64,000 bases of DNA from Pelomonas parva (lineage in GTDB: Bacteria; Pseudomonadota; Gammaproteobacteria; Burkholderiales; Burkholderiaceae_C), in contig NZ_JBIGHV010000005.1 of the NCBI RefSeq assembly GCF_043555835.1, positions 124,001 through 188,000 of the forward strand, written 5' to 3'. The notes beneath the pieces are model-generated. The model searched no databases. It was not told where the DNA came from and was given only the letters and a program-made list of their open reading frames with translations. The translations under genes and the position numbers were made by a program. Each line of letters opens with the position of its first letter. The stretch's first letter is position 1. Shown one piece after another: positions 1-7,131 of this stretch.

Positions 1-1424
1 TGGTCCAGGACGGTGATGGCCGAGCCCACCTGGCCGATGCCCTGGCTCTGCTCGGTACTGGCCGCGCTGATCTCGGCAATCAGGTCGCTGACCTTGCCGA
101 CTTCCAGCACGATGCTACGCACCGTCTCGCCCGCGCGGCCCACCTGCACGCTGCCGGCCTCCACGCGCTCGACGCTGCTGCCGATCAGGCCCTTGATCTC
201 CTTGGCCGCGTCTGCCGAGCGCCCGGCCAGCGAGCGCACCTCCGACGCGACGACCGCAAAGCCGCGGCCCTGCTCGCCCGCCCGCGCGGCCTCGACGGCG
301 GCGTTCAGCGCCAGGATGTTGGTCTGGAAGGCGATGCCGTCGATGACGCCAATGATGTCGGCGATGCGTTTGGAACTGGCCGAGATGTCGCTCATCGTGT
401 GAATGACCTCGTCCACCGCCGCGCCGCCACGCTCGGCCACCGTCGCCGCTGATCGCGCCAGTGCAGTGGCGCGCTGGGCCGTCTCGGCGTTGTTCTTCAC
501 CGTTGCCGTCAGCTCTTCCATCGCCGACGCCGTCTGTTCCAGGCTGCTGGCTTGCTCCTCGGTGCGCTGGCTGAGGTTGGCGCTGCCGGTGGCGATCTCG
601 GCCGAGCCGGTGGAGATGGAGTCCGCGCCGGACCGCACCTGGCCGACGATGTGGGCGAGGTTCGCGCCCATCTGCTGCAGCGCCAGCAGCAAGTGGCCAG
701 TCTCGTCGCGCGTGTGGCCTTCGATGTGATGGCTGAGGTCACCGCCCGCCACGGTCTGCGTGTGGCTGACGGCGCGCTCCAATGGCCGCGTGATGCTGCG
801 AGCCGCCACGAGATTGAAGACCAGCAGCAGGCCGCCGCCCACGACGGCCGCCGCAATCAACAACAGCTTCGCCCGCGCAGCCGAGGCCGCGCCCGTCGCG
901 TCGGCTTCCTTGGCGAAGGCCTGGATCAGGTCGCTCAGCTGTTCCATGTCCGTCTCCAGCGCCTTGAAGGCCTCGCCGAAGGCCGGCAGCCGCGCCTCGG
1001 CCGCGGGCAGGTCGCTGCCGGCGAGCTTGACCACCTCGTTGGCGCTGGTGATGTAGGCGTTGAGCCGCGTCTGCGTCTTGCCAATGACGTCGGAGATCGC
1101 GGGGCTGAGCGACAGGGAGTTCAGCGTATCGATGTGCCCGCGGAAGTCCTGGGTGTGCTCGGTGATGTCCTTCTGCACGTCGGCCAGCTCGGACGCCTGG
1201 CCCTTGATGCCGCCCAGCACCGCGCGCAGCACGTCGCCGCGCAGCGCGTCGTGCATCATGTCCGCCTCCAGCTGCGCGCGCAGCGCCGCGTTGGAGCTCG
1301 CAACCGACGCCGCCGTGCTCGACAGCGTGCCCAGCGCCAGGTAGCCCACCAGGCCCACGACGGACACGAAGAGCAGCCCCATCAGGCTGAGTGCAAGCAG
1401 GCGCTGCCGGATGTTGAGATTCAT
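1..1424 (-). CDS. Methyl-accepting chemotaxis protein (3' end outside window)
   Basis: Membrane chemoreceptor that signals to CheA/CheW at the cell pole. The gene runs off the left edge; about 474 residues are visible, starting at the ATG at 1424 behind a strong AGGAGG at about 1430-1436. An N-terminal membrane helix (residues about 10-32) and a second one near residues 190-210 enclose a helical periplasmic domain of the four-helix-bundle type. A HAMP region follows, then the conserved cytoplasmic signalling tip (motifs IAFQTNILALNAAVEAARAG and GRGFAVVASEVR). The ligand cannot be read from sequence. It is a paralogue of the receptor at 5209-6762, sharing the same signalling core. Family assignment is certain. 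Confidence 0.95.
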   Translation of the reverse strand, partial: MNLNIRQRLLALSLMGLLFVSVVGLVGYLALGTLSSTAASVASSNAALRAQLEADMMHDALRGDVLRAVLGGIKGQASELADVQKDITEHTQDFRGHIDTLNSLSLSPAISDVIGKTQTRLNAYITSANEVVKLAGSDLPAAEARLPAFGEAFKALETDMEQLSDLIQAFAKEADATGAASAARAKLLLIAAAVVGGGLLLVFNLVAARSITRPLERAVSHTQTVAGGDLSHHIEGHTRDETGHLLLALQQMGANLAHIVGQVRSGADSISTGSAEIATGSANLSQRTEEQASSLEQTASAMEELTATVKNNAETAQRATALARSAATVAERGGAAVDEVIHTMSDISASSKRIADIIGVIDGIAFQTNILALNAAVEAARAGEQGRGFAVVASEVRSLAGRSADAAKEIKGLIGSSVERVEAGSVQVGRAGETVRSIVLEVGKVSDLIAEISAASTEQSQGIGQVGSAITVLD

Positions 1425-1435
1425 TGTGGACCTCC

Positions 1436-2230
1436 TCAGAACCGGGCCGACAGACCGACCGTCCACGCCAGATCCGGCGCGTTCTTGTTGATGCCGTGAG
1501 CTACCGCCATGTCGACCTGCAGGTTGCGCTCCAGCAGGTAGGCCAAGCCGGCATCCAGCGTGACCACGCTGCCACCATGTCGGCGTGACGTGAGCTGCTG
1601 GCCCGACAGTTCGACGAAGCCGCGCAGTTTGTCGGTGAGCGACTTGCCGACGACGCCGGCCAGGATGGCGCCCACAAAGTGCCGTCCGTCCTCGTCGCGG
1701 TCCCGGTACAGCCCGGGCATCAGCCCGGCCGACCAGCCGCCGGCGAACTCCCACTCAGCCACCAGTCGCAGGGAGGGCCTCAGCCCCTGGCCGCGAAAGG
1801 CGCCCGAGCCGCTGTCCATGTCGACGTGCAGCAGCCAGGCCAGGCCCGGTGTGCCAGCGTCCTCGTCGCCGTCGCGCTGATGCCATTTGATGCCCGCCGA
1901 CAGGTCCGACCAGCCGCGCTCGCGCGTCGTGACACCGGCCTCCTCGGAGCGCAGCCGCAGCCGCCCATCGGTCTCGAAGCGCAGCTCCCAGGTGTCGCCG
2001 ACGCCGATGCGCAGCAACGTGGGCGTGCTGGCCAGCCGCGCCTTCACGCTGCCGACCCGGTCGCGTTCCCAGGCCAGGCTGGTCTCGATTTGCCATCGGC
2101 CCTTGCCGACCACGTCGCTGGACTCGACAAAGTCCGGGCGGTCGGTGGCGATGGTCTCGTCGTCGGCCCAGGTGTGCCCTGTGAGGGCCAGGGCCAGCAA
2201 TCCTTGCAGCAGCGCAGTACGGGTCTTCAC
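1436..2230 (-). CDS. Transporter-like outer-membrane protein, MetA-pathway (PF13557-like) family
   Basis: About 264 residues. A signal peptide (KTRTALLQGLLALALTGHTWA) is followed by DDETIATDRPDFVESSDVV, the hallmark start of the family labelled MetA-pathway of phenol degradation / transporter. The rest is alternating beta-strand sequence ending in an aromatic residue (LSARF), typical of outer-membrane barrels. I chose the GTG at 2230 because GAGGGAG lies 8-9 nt upstream and the signal peptide then starts at its basic residues; an ATG at 2251 in frame would add seven residues. The gene sits 11 nt upstream of the chemoreceptor at 1-1424, so the two may be cotranscribed. The substrate is unknown. 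Confidence 0.7.
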   Translation of the reverse strand: MKTRTALLQGLLALALTGHTWADDETIATDRPDFVESSDVVGKGRWQIETSLAWERDRVGSVKARLASTPTLLRIGVGDTWELRFETDGRLRLRSEEAGVTTRERGWSDLSAGIKWHQRDGDEDAGTPGLAWLLHVDMDSGSGAFRGQGLRPSLRLVAEWEFAGGWSAGLMPGLYRDRDEDGRHFVGAILAGVVGKSLTDKLRGFVELSGQQLTSRRHGGSVVTLDAGLAYLLERNLQVDMAVAHGINKNAPDLAWTVGLSARF

Positions 2231-2330
2231 GGCGGACTCCCTCGTTAGCATCAGCTAGCGGCCCACTCTAGCGGAGCGTTCGTGGCTTGGCGACAGGTGC
2301 GCGCCCGACCTTGCGCTATCGTCCCGGGCC

Positions 2331-3764
2331 ATGAGCGACATCAGCTTCTTTTGGCACGACTACGAGACCTTCGGCCGCGTGCCCCGGCGCGACCGCCCGG
2401 CCCAGTTTGCCGGCCTGCGCACCGACGCCGAGCTCAACGAGATCGGCGAGCCGCTGATGCTGTACTGCCAGCCGGCGCCCGACTACCTGCCCGACCCCGA
2501 GTCCTGCCTGCTCACCGGCATCCTGCCCCAGCACTGCCTGCAGCGCGGCGTGCCCGAGCACGAGTTCGCGGCCAGCATCGAGACCGTGCTGGCCCTGCCC
2601 GGCACGGTGGGCGTGGGCTACAACAGCATCCGCTTCGACGATGAAGTGACGCGCCACCTGTTCTGGCGCAACCTCATCGACCCCTATGCCCGCGAGTGGC
2701 AGAACGGCTGCGGTCGCTGGGACCTGCTGGACGTCGTGCGCTGCGCCTACGCGCTGCGGCCCGACGGCATGGAGTGGCCGAAGCACGAGGACGGCCGCCC
2801 CAGCTTCAAGCTCGAGCACCTGACCATCGCCAACGGCGTGGCCCACGAGGCGGCACACGATGCGCTGTCCGACGTGCGCGCGACCGTCGCGCTAGCCCGC
2901 AAGCTGCGCCAGGCCCAGCCCAAGCTGTGGGACTTCTGCGTCAAGCTGCGCAGCAAGCAGGCCGTGTGGGACGAGATCGGCATCGGCAAACCCTTCCTGC
3001 ACATCTCGGGCATGTACGGCCCGGAGCGCGGCTGCATCGCCGTCGTCTGGCCGCTGGCGCCGCACCCGACGAACAAGAACGAGCTGATCGTCTGGGACTG
3101 CTCGGTTTCGCCTGAAGAGCTGCTGACGCTGAACGCCGAGGCCATCCGCACCCGCATGTTCACCAAGCAGGACGCGCTGCCCGAGGGCGTCACGCGGCTG
3201 CCCATCAAGACCCTCCACGTCAACAAGAGCCCCATCGTCATCGGCAACCTGAAGACGCTCAGCCCGGCCATGGCCGAGCGCTGGGGGCACGACACCGAAG
3301 CCCAGCTCGCCAACGCCCGCCTGCTGGCCGAGAAGGGCCGGCTGCTGGACGGCCTGTGGGCCGACGTCTTCCAGCGCGAGCCCTTCGAAGCGGCCGACGT
3401 GGACGAAGACCTCTATGGCGGCTTCATCGCCAACGAGGACCGCCGCGCGCTGAACCGCGTGCGCGCAACTTCGCCCGAGCAACTGGCCGAGCGCGCGGCA
3501 CAGGGCAAGCTGGCCTTCCAGGACGGGCGGCTGGAGGAACTCGTCTTCCGCTGGCGCGCGCGCAACTTCCCGGCCAGCCTGTCGCCCGAAGAGGCCGAGC
3601 GCTGGCAAGCGCATCTGGCTGCGCGGTTGCACGAAGGCGAAGGCGGGGCGCAGACGCTGGCGGCCTTCATGGAGCGCATCGACCAGCTCGGCGAATCCGC
3701 CGACGAGCGCGGCGAGGCCATCCTGTCGGCGCTCTACGACTATGCGGAGCAGATAGCCCCGTAG
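2331..3764 (+). CDS. sbcB: Exodeoxyribonuclease I
   Basis: 477 residues, normal for ExoI. It degrades single-stranded DNA 3' to 5' and acts in mismatch repair and recombination clean-up. The DEDDh exonuclease active site is visible: D10 and E12 in FFWHDYETFG, the aspartate in YNSIRFDDE, and H176 and D181 in AHDALSDVRAT. The SH3-like and helical C-terminal ExoI regions follow (LPIKTLHVNKSPIV, SPEEAERWQ). It is monocistronic, divergent from the outer-membrane protein gene and followed by a GGDEF gene. Confidence 0.97.
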   Translation: MSDISFFWHDYETFGRVPRRDRPAQFAGLRTDAELNEIGEPLMLYCQPAPDYLPDPESCLLTGILPQHCLQRGVPEHEFAASIETVLALPGTVGVGYNSIRFDDEVTRHLFWRNLIDPYAREWQNGCGRWDLLDVVRCAYALRPDGMEWPKHEDGRPSFKLEHLTIANGVAHEAAHDALSDVRATVALARKLRQAQPKLWDFCVKLRSKQAVWDEIGIGKPFLHISGMYGPERGCIAVVWPLAPHPTNKNELIVWDCSVSPEELLTLNAEAIRTRMFTKQDALPEGVTRLPIKTLHVNKSPIVIGNLKTLSPAMAERWGHDTEAQLANARLLAEKGRLLDGLWADVFQREPFEAADVDEDLYGGFIANEDRRALNRVRATSPEQLAERAAQGKLAFQDGRLEELVFRWRARNFPASLSPEEAERWQAHLAARLHEGEGGAQTLAAFMERIDQLGESADERGEAILSALYDYAEQIAP

Positions 3765-3839
3765 ACCGTGATCTGCCGCATGGTTTAAAGCCGGCAGTCC
3801 TGCGATAGTCGGGTGGAGAAGACCGACTCAGGAGACGCC

Positions 3840-4769
3840 ATGAGCAGCACCACAGCCCCAGCAGAAGACACCACCGCCGCCCGCCTGCGCGCCATGCTCG
3901 TGCGGGCGCCCACGGCCGTGGCCTTCGTGTCCGGCCAGCGTTTCGAAGTCGTCAGCGAGGAGTTCAACCACCTCTTTGGCTTCGGTGACGACAGCGACCT
4001 GGCCGGCCAGGGCACGCGGGTCGTCCACACAACAGACCTCGCCCACACGGCGCTGCACGAGCGTGCCGGCGCGGCGTTCACTGCCGGGCGACCGCTGGAC
4101 GAGGAGATGGAGTACGTCAAGCGCGACGGCCACCGTTTCTGGGGTCGCCTGCAGGCCACGCCTGTCCACTGGGATGACCCGGCAGGCGAGGCGCTGTGGA
4201 TCGTCGAGGACGTGACCGCCGCCCGCGCCCAGCGCCTGCAGCCGACCTGGACGGCCAAGCACGATGCGGTGACCGAGCTGGCCAACCGCCGCGAGTTCGA
4301 GCGCCGCCTGGGCGAGCATGTGGGCAGCCGCCGCAGCGACCCTGTCTCGGTGCTGTGGCTGGACGTGGACCGTTTCGGGGACGTCGTGAAGGACATGGGC
4401 GCGGAGGTGGGCGATCATTTCCTCTACGGCCTGGGCCAGATGCTAATCGGCAAGGTGCGCGCGTCCGACCTGGTCGCGCGGCTGGAGGAAGACCATTTCG
4501 CCATCCTGCTGCCCGACTGCGACCAGCATTACGCACAGATCATTGCCGAGAAGATCCGGTCCGCCGTGGCCGCCTACCGGCTGCGCTGGGGCATGCACCG
4601 CACGCGCGTCAAGGCCTCGGTCGGCGTCGTGCAGATCCACTCGACGCTGGGCACGGTGGACGCCGTGCTCGGCGCCGGCGCGCTGGCCTGCACCGAGGCC
4701 AAGGCTGCCGGCGGCGACAGCGTGCGGGTGTTCGTGTCCGCCGGCGGCTTCGAGGAACTCGCGGGCTGA
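3840..4769 (+). CDS. PAS-like / degenerate GGDEF domain protein
   Basis: 309 residues, starting at ATG 3840 with AGGAGA 5 nt upstream; an upstream in-frame GTG at 3813 is less likely. Residues about 15-130 look like a PAS sensor (LFGFGDD, EYVKRDGHRFWGRLQATP, LWIVEDVT). Residues about 140-305 are a GGDEF fold beginning HDAVTELANRREFERRL. The signature is EEDHF at 216-220 in place of GGDEF, so both glycines and the catalytic-loop glutamate are gone. The inhibitory I-site RxxD (R207-A-S-D210) is intact exactly five residues upstream. By family knowledge it is probably not a diguanylate cyclase but could bind c-di-GMP as an effector. It is soluble, with no transmembrane segment. Confidence 0.85.
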   Translation: MSSTTAPAEDTTAARLRAMLVRAPTAVAFVSGQRFEVVSEEFNHLFGFGDDSDLAGQGTRVVHTTDLAHTALHERAGAAFTAGRPLDEEMEYVKRDGHRFWGRLQATPVHWDDPAGEALWIVEDVTAARAQRLQPTWTAKHDAVTELANRREFERRLGEHVGSRRSDPVSVLWLDVDRFGDVVKDMGAEVGDHFLYGLGQMLIGKVRASDLVARLEEDHFAILLPDCDQHYAQIIAEKIRSAVAAYRLRWGMHRTRVKASVGVVQIHSTLGTVDAVLGAGALACTEAKAAGGDSVRVFVSAGGFEELAG

Positions 4770-4883
4770 ATTCACGGATGGCGGCGCGGCGATCCCCGGA
4801 GATGCGGGGTTTTTCGCCGAATGTTCTAAAGTTCCTTTCGGCGCGGCCGATGTAGCGGCCAGAGCGCTTGAAAGTTGAATCCC

Positions 4884-5156
4884 ATGACCGTTGCCTTGTC
4901 CACCGCCTTGTCCGGTATCTCGTCCGCGAACGAGCGCCTGCGCGCATCGGCGTCCAACATCGCCAACATGGCGGCCAGCAACCAGGCACGCCCCAGCGTC
5001 GAGCCGACCAATGTCGACAAGGCGCCCGAGCGCGAGATCAACCCGGCCAATGAAGTCGTCGAGCAACAGGCTGCGGCCTATGCCTTCGTCGCCAACATGA
5101 AGGTGCTGCAGACGCAGCTCAACACCACCGGCGCGCTGCTGGACATCAAGGCCTGA
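4884..5156 (+). CDS. Small FlgC/flagellar-rod-like protein
   Basis: 90 residues. The N-terminus ALSGISSANERLRASASNIA closely follows the N-terminal motif of flagellar rod proteins such as FlgC (short helix, then SA-NIAN), and the C-terminus (EVVEQQAAAYAFVANMKVLQ) resembles the flagellar rod C-terminal motif. The two ends are joined directly, without the central domain of a full rod protein. I chose ATG 4884; a TTG at 4875 in frame would add three residues. No other flagellar gene lies nearby, only chemoreceptors and a GGDEF gene. The role is unproven; a rod-associated or structural accessory part is an inference. Confidence 0.7.
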   Translation: MTVALSTALSGISSANERLRASASNIANMAASNQARPSVEPTNVDKAPEREINPANEVVEQQAAAYAFVANMKVLQTQLNTTGALLDIKA

Positions 5157-5173
5157 GCCTCTGAACTGCTGAG

Positions 5174-5204
5174 AAAAAGGCGCTGCCGTCCGCAGCGCTT
5201 TTTT
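5174..5204. terminator. Bidirectional rho-independent terminator
   Basis: A perfect 7-bp GC stem GCGCTGC/GCAGCGC (5180-5186 and 5192-5198) with a 5-nt loop is flanked by AAAAAG on the left and a T run on the right. It lies between two convergent genes, the FlgC-like gene and the chemoreceptor, and can serve both. Confidence 0.85.
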
Positions 5205-5208
5205 GTTT

Positions 5209-6762
5209 TCAGGCTTCCAGGCGGAAGCTGGCGACGGCGCGGGTGAGCTGCTCGGCCTGCAGGCGCAGGCTCTCGGCGGCGGCCGTGCTTTCCTCGGCCA
5301 GGGAGGCGTTGCGCTGGGTCATGTCGTCGAGCTGGCCCATGGACTGGTGGATCTCGACGATGCCCCGGTCCTGCTCGCGGGAACTCTGGCTGATCTGGCC
5401 GACCATGGCCGACACGCGCTGCACCTGCGTGACGATCTCGCCCATCACGGCGCCGGTGCCGCGCACCAGTTCGCTGCTGTCCTGCACCTGCTCGACCGAG
5501 CCCTGCACCAGCGTCTTGATCTCGCGGGCGGCCTCGGCGCAGCGCTGGGCCAGCGTGCGCACCTCACCGGCCACGACCGCAAAGCCCCGGCCCTGCTCGC
5601 CGGCGCGTGCCGCTTCCACGGCCGCGTTCAGCGCTAGGATGTTGGTCTGGAAGGCGATGCCGTCGATGGTGCCGATGATGTCGGCGATGCGCTTGCTGGA
5701 GGCCTCCAGCCGACTGATCTGGCTGACCGCGCGCTCGACCAGCTCGCCACCGCGTTCGGCCACCGCGCGCGCCTTGCCGGCCAGCTGGTTGGCCTCCTGG
5801 GCATGCTCGGCGCCGCTCTTCACGTTGCCGCTGATCTGCTCGACGCTGGCGGCCGTCTGCTGCAGCGAGGAGGCCTGCTCCTCCGTGCGGGCGCTGAGGT
5901 CCTGGTTGCCCTGGGCGATCTGCTGGCTGGCCGTGGCCACCGAGGCCACGCCCTCGCGCACCTCGCCGACGATGCCGCGCAGGCCTTGCTGCATCGTGCC
6001 GAGCGCGGTCAGCATCTCTGCGGCCTCGTCGCGGCCGCGCGCCGTGACGGGCTCGCTGAGATCGCCGGCGGCCATGCGCTGGGCGTCGCGCACGGCGCGA
6101 CGCAGCGGGGCGACGATGGAGTGCGTGATGCTCCAGCACAGCAGCGCGCCCAGCGCCAGCAGCGCGGCGCCGCCGGCCAGCACCATCAGGCGCGAGCGCT
6201 GGAAGAGGGCATCGGCGTCGTCGGCCGTCTGGCCGATGCGAGCGATCTCGCGCGCCTTGATCTCGTCAACCTTCTTCATGTAGGCCAGCTGCGAATCGCG
6301 CAGGCTGCGCTCCAGCAAGTCGGTGGCCTCGCCCATCTCGCCGGTCTTGATGTGGTGCAGGAAGGTGGCGAGATCGTTGTCGAAGACCTCGCCCAGCTTG
6401 TGGGCCTGTGCGACCAGCTGGAGGCCCTCCTCCGAGCGGATCGTGGGGGTGATCTGCGTCCACAGCTCGGTGTTGTCCACACGCGCCTTGGCGATGGAGC
6501 CCAGCCAGCCGGTCTGCTTTTCGAGATCGTCGTAGAGCAGGATGTTGCGGGTCTGGCGCGCGATCTTGTTGATGTTGTCGGCGACGGCGACGAGGCGCTC
6601 GACCTTGGGCAGGCGGTCGTCGCGGATGAAGCGCAACTGGTCGGCCAGTTCCTGCAGGCCCCCCAGGGCCAGGGCGCAGAGCGCCCCCATGGCGAGCAGC
6701 AGCGCGAAGAAGCTGGCGGCCAGTCGGGGGCCGATCTTGAAGCGGGTCAGCAGTTGGATCAT
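5209..6762 (-). CDS. Methyl-accepting chemotaxis protein
   Basis: 517 residues, complete. TM1 is at about 12-32 (ASFFALLLAMGALCALALGG). A periplasmic four-helix-bundle (4HB_MCP) domain follows with the motif RQTRNILLYDD, typical of Burkholderiales receptors. TM2 is near 190-212 (LMVLAGGAALLALGALLCW), then HAMP and the signalling tip IAFQTNILALNAAVEAARAG. The C-terminus has no NWETF-like CheR/CheB tether. Paralogue of the receptor at 1-1424. The ligand is unknown. Confidence 0.96.
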   Translation of the reverse strand: MIQLLTRFKIGPRLAASFFALLLAMGALCALALGGLQELADQLRFIRDDRLPKVERLVAVADNINKIARQTRNILLYDDLEKQTGWLGSIAKARVDNTELWTQITPTIRSEEGLQLVAQAHKLGEVFDNDLATFLHHIKTGEMGEATDLLERSLRDSQLAYMKKVDEIKAREIARIGQTADDADALFQRSRLMVLAGGAALLALGALLCWSITHSIVAPLRRAVRDAQRMAAGDLSEPVTARGRDEAAEMLTALGTMQQGLRGIVGEVREGVASVATASQQIAQGNQDLSARTEEQASSLQQTAASVEQISGNVKSGAEHAQEANQLAGKARAVAERGGELVERAVSQISRLEASSKRIADIIGTIDGIAFQTNILALNAAVEAARAGEQGRGFAVVAGEVRTLAQRCAEAAREIKTLVQGSVEQVQDSSELVRGTGAVMGEIVTQVQRVSAMVGQISQSSREQDRGIVEIHQSMGQLDDMTQRNASLAEESTAAAESLRLQAEQLTRAVASFRLEA

Positions 6763-7131
6763 GAGCGGGCAACGGGTTGTTGCCCAGGGCGCACGGGCCC
6801 GCCCTTGTGGGGCGGAGGTTCTGGCGGCTCCGCTGCCATGAGCAGCGCTGGCGCGCTGCCGTTAGGCCGGTGGCTTTGCGTATCCGGCTTTCGCGCGGAC
6901 TTGCCCTGGACAGAAGATGGAGTGGGAGGCTGGACCCGGCCTTTTGGCGGACGGGTGATACGAATTCTTACGAGTGCGTAACAGCCTGTATAGGCAGGCA
7001 ATCGATTGCTAGAGAGCAGCCCCCAGGCGCTGATGGTGCAGCTGTGCGGAGTTCACGGCGGGTGCCAGGGCTTGCCGGCGAACCCATGAAAAAGGCCCGC
7101 CAGTGGCGGGCCTCGGTGGGGCAGATCAGGA
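6763..7131. other. Intergenic region between a chemoreceptor gene and acnB
   Basis: No convincing gene. It holds the acnB terminator (7089-7112) and the upstream region of the chemoreceptor. A 12-bp palindrome GCAATCGATTGC (6998-7009) is preceded by a short hairpin GCCTGTATAGGC (6984-6995). I could not identify a sigma-28 type promoter for the chemoreceptor gene. Confidence 0.5.
7089..7112 (-). terminator. acnB rho-independent terminator
   Basis: A perfect 8-bp stem GGCCCGCC/GGCGGGCC (7094-7101 and 7105-7112) with a 3-nt loop. On the minus strand it is followed by TTTTT. It starts 20 nt after the acnB stop codon. Confidence 0.9.
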
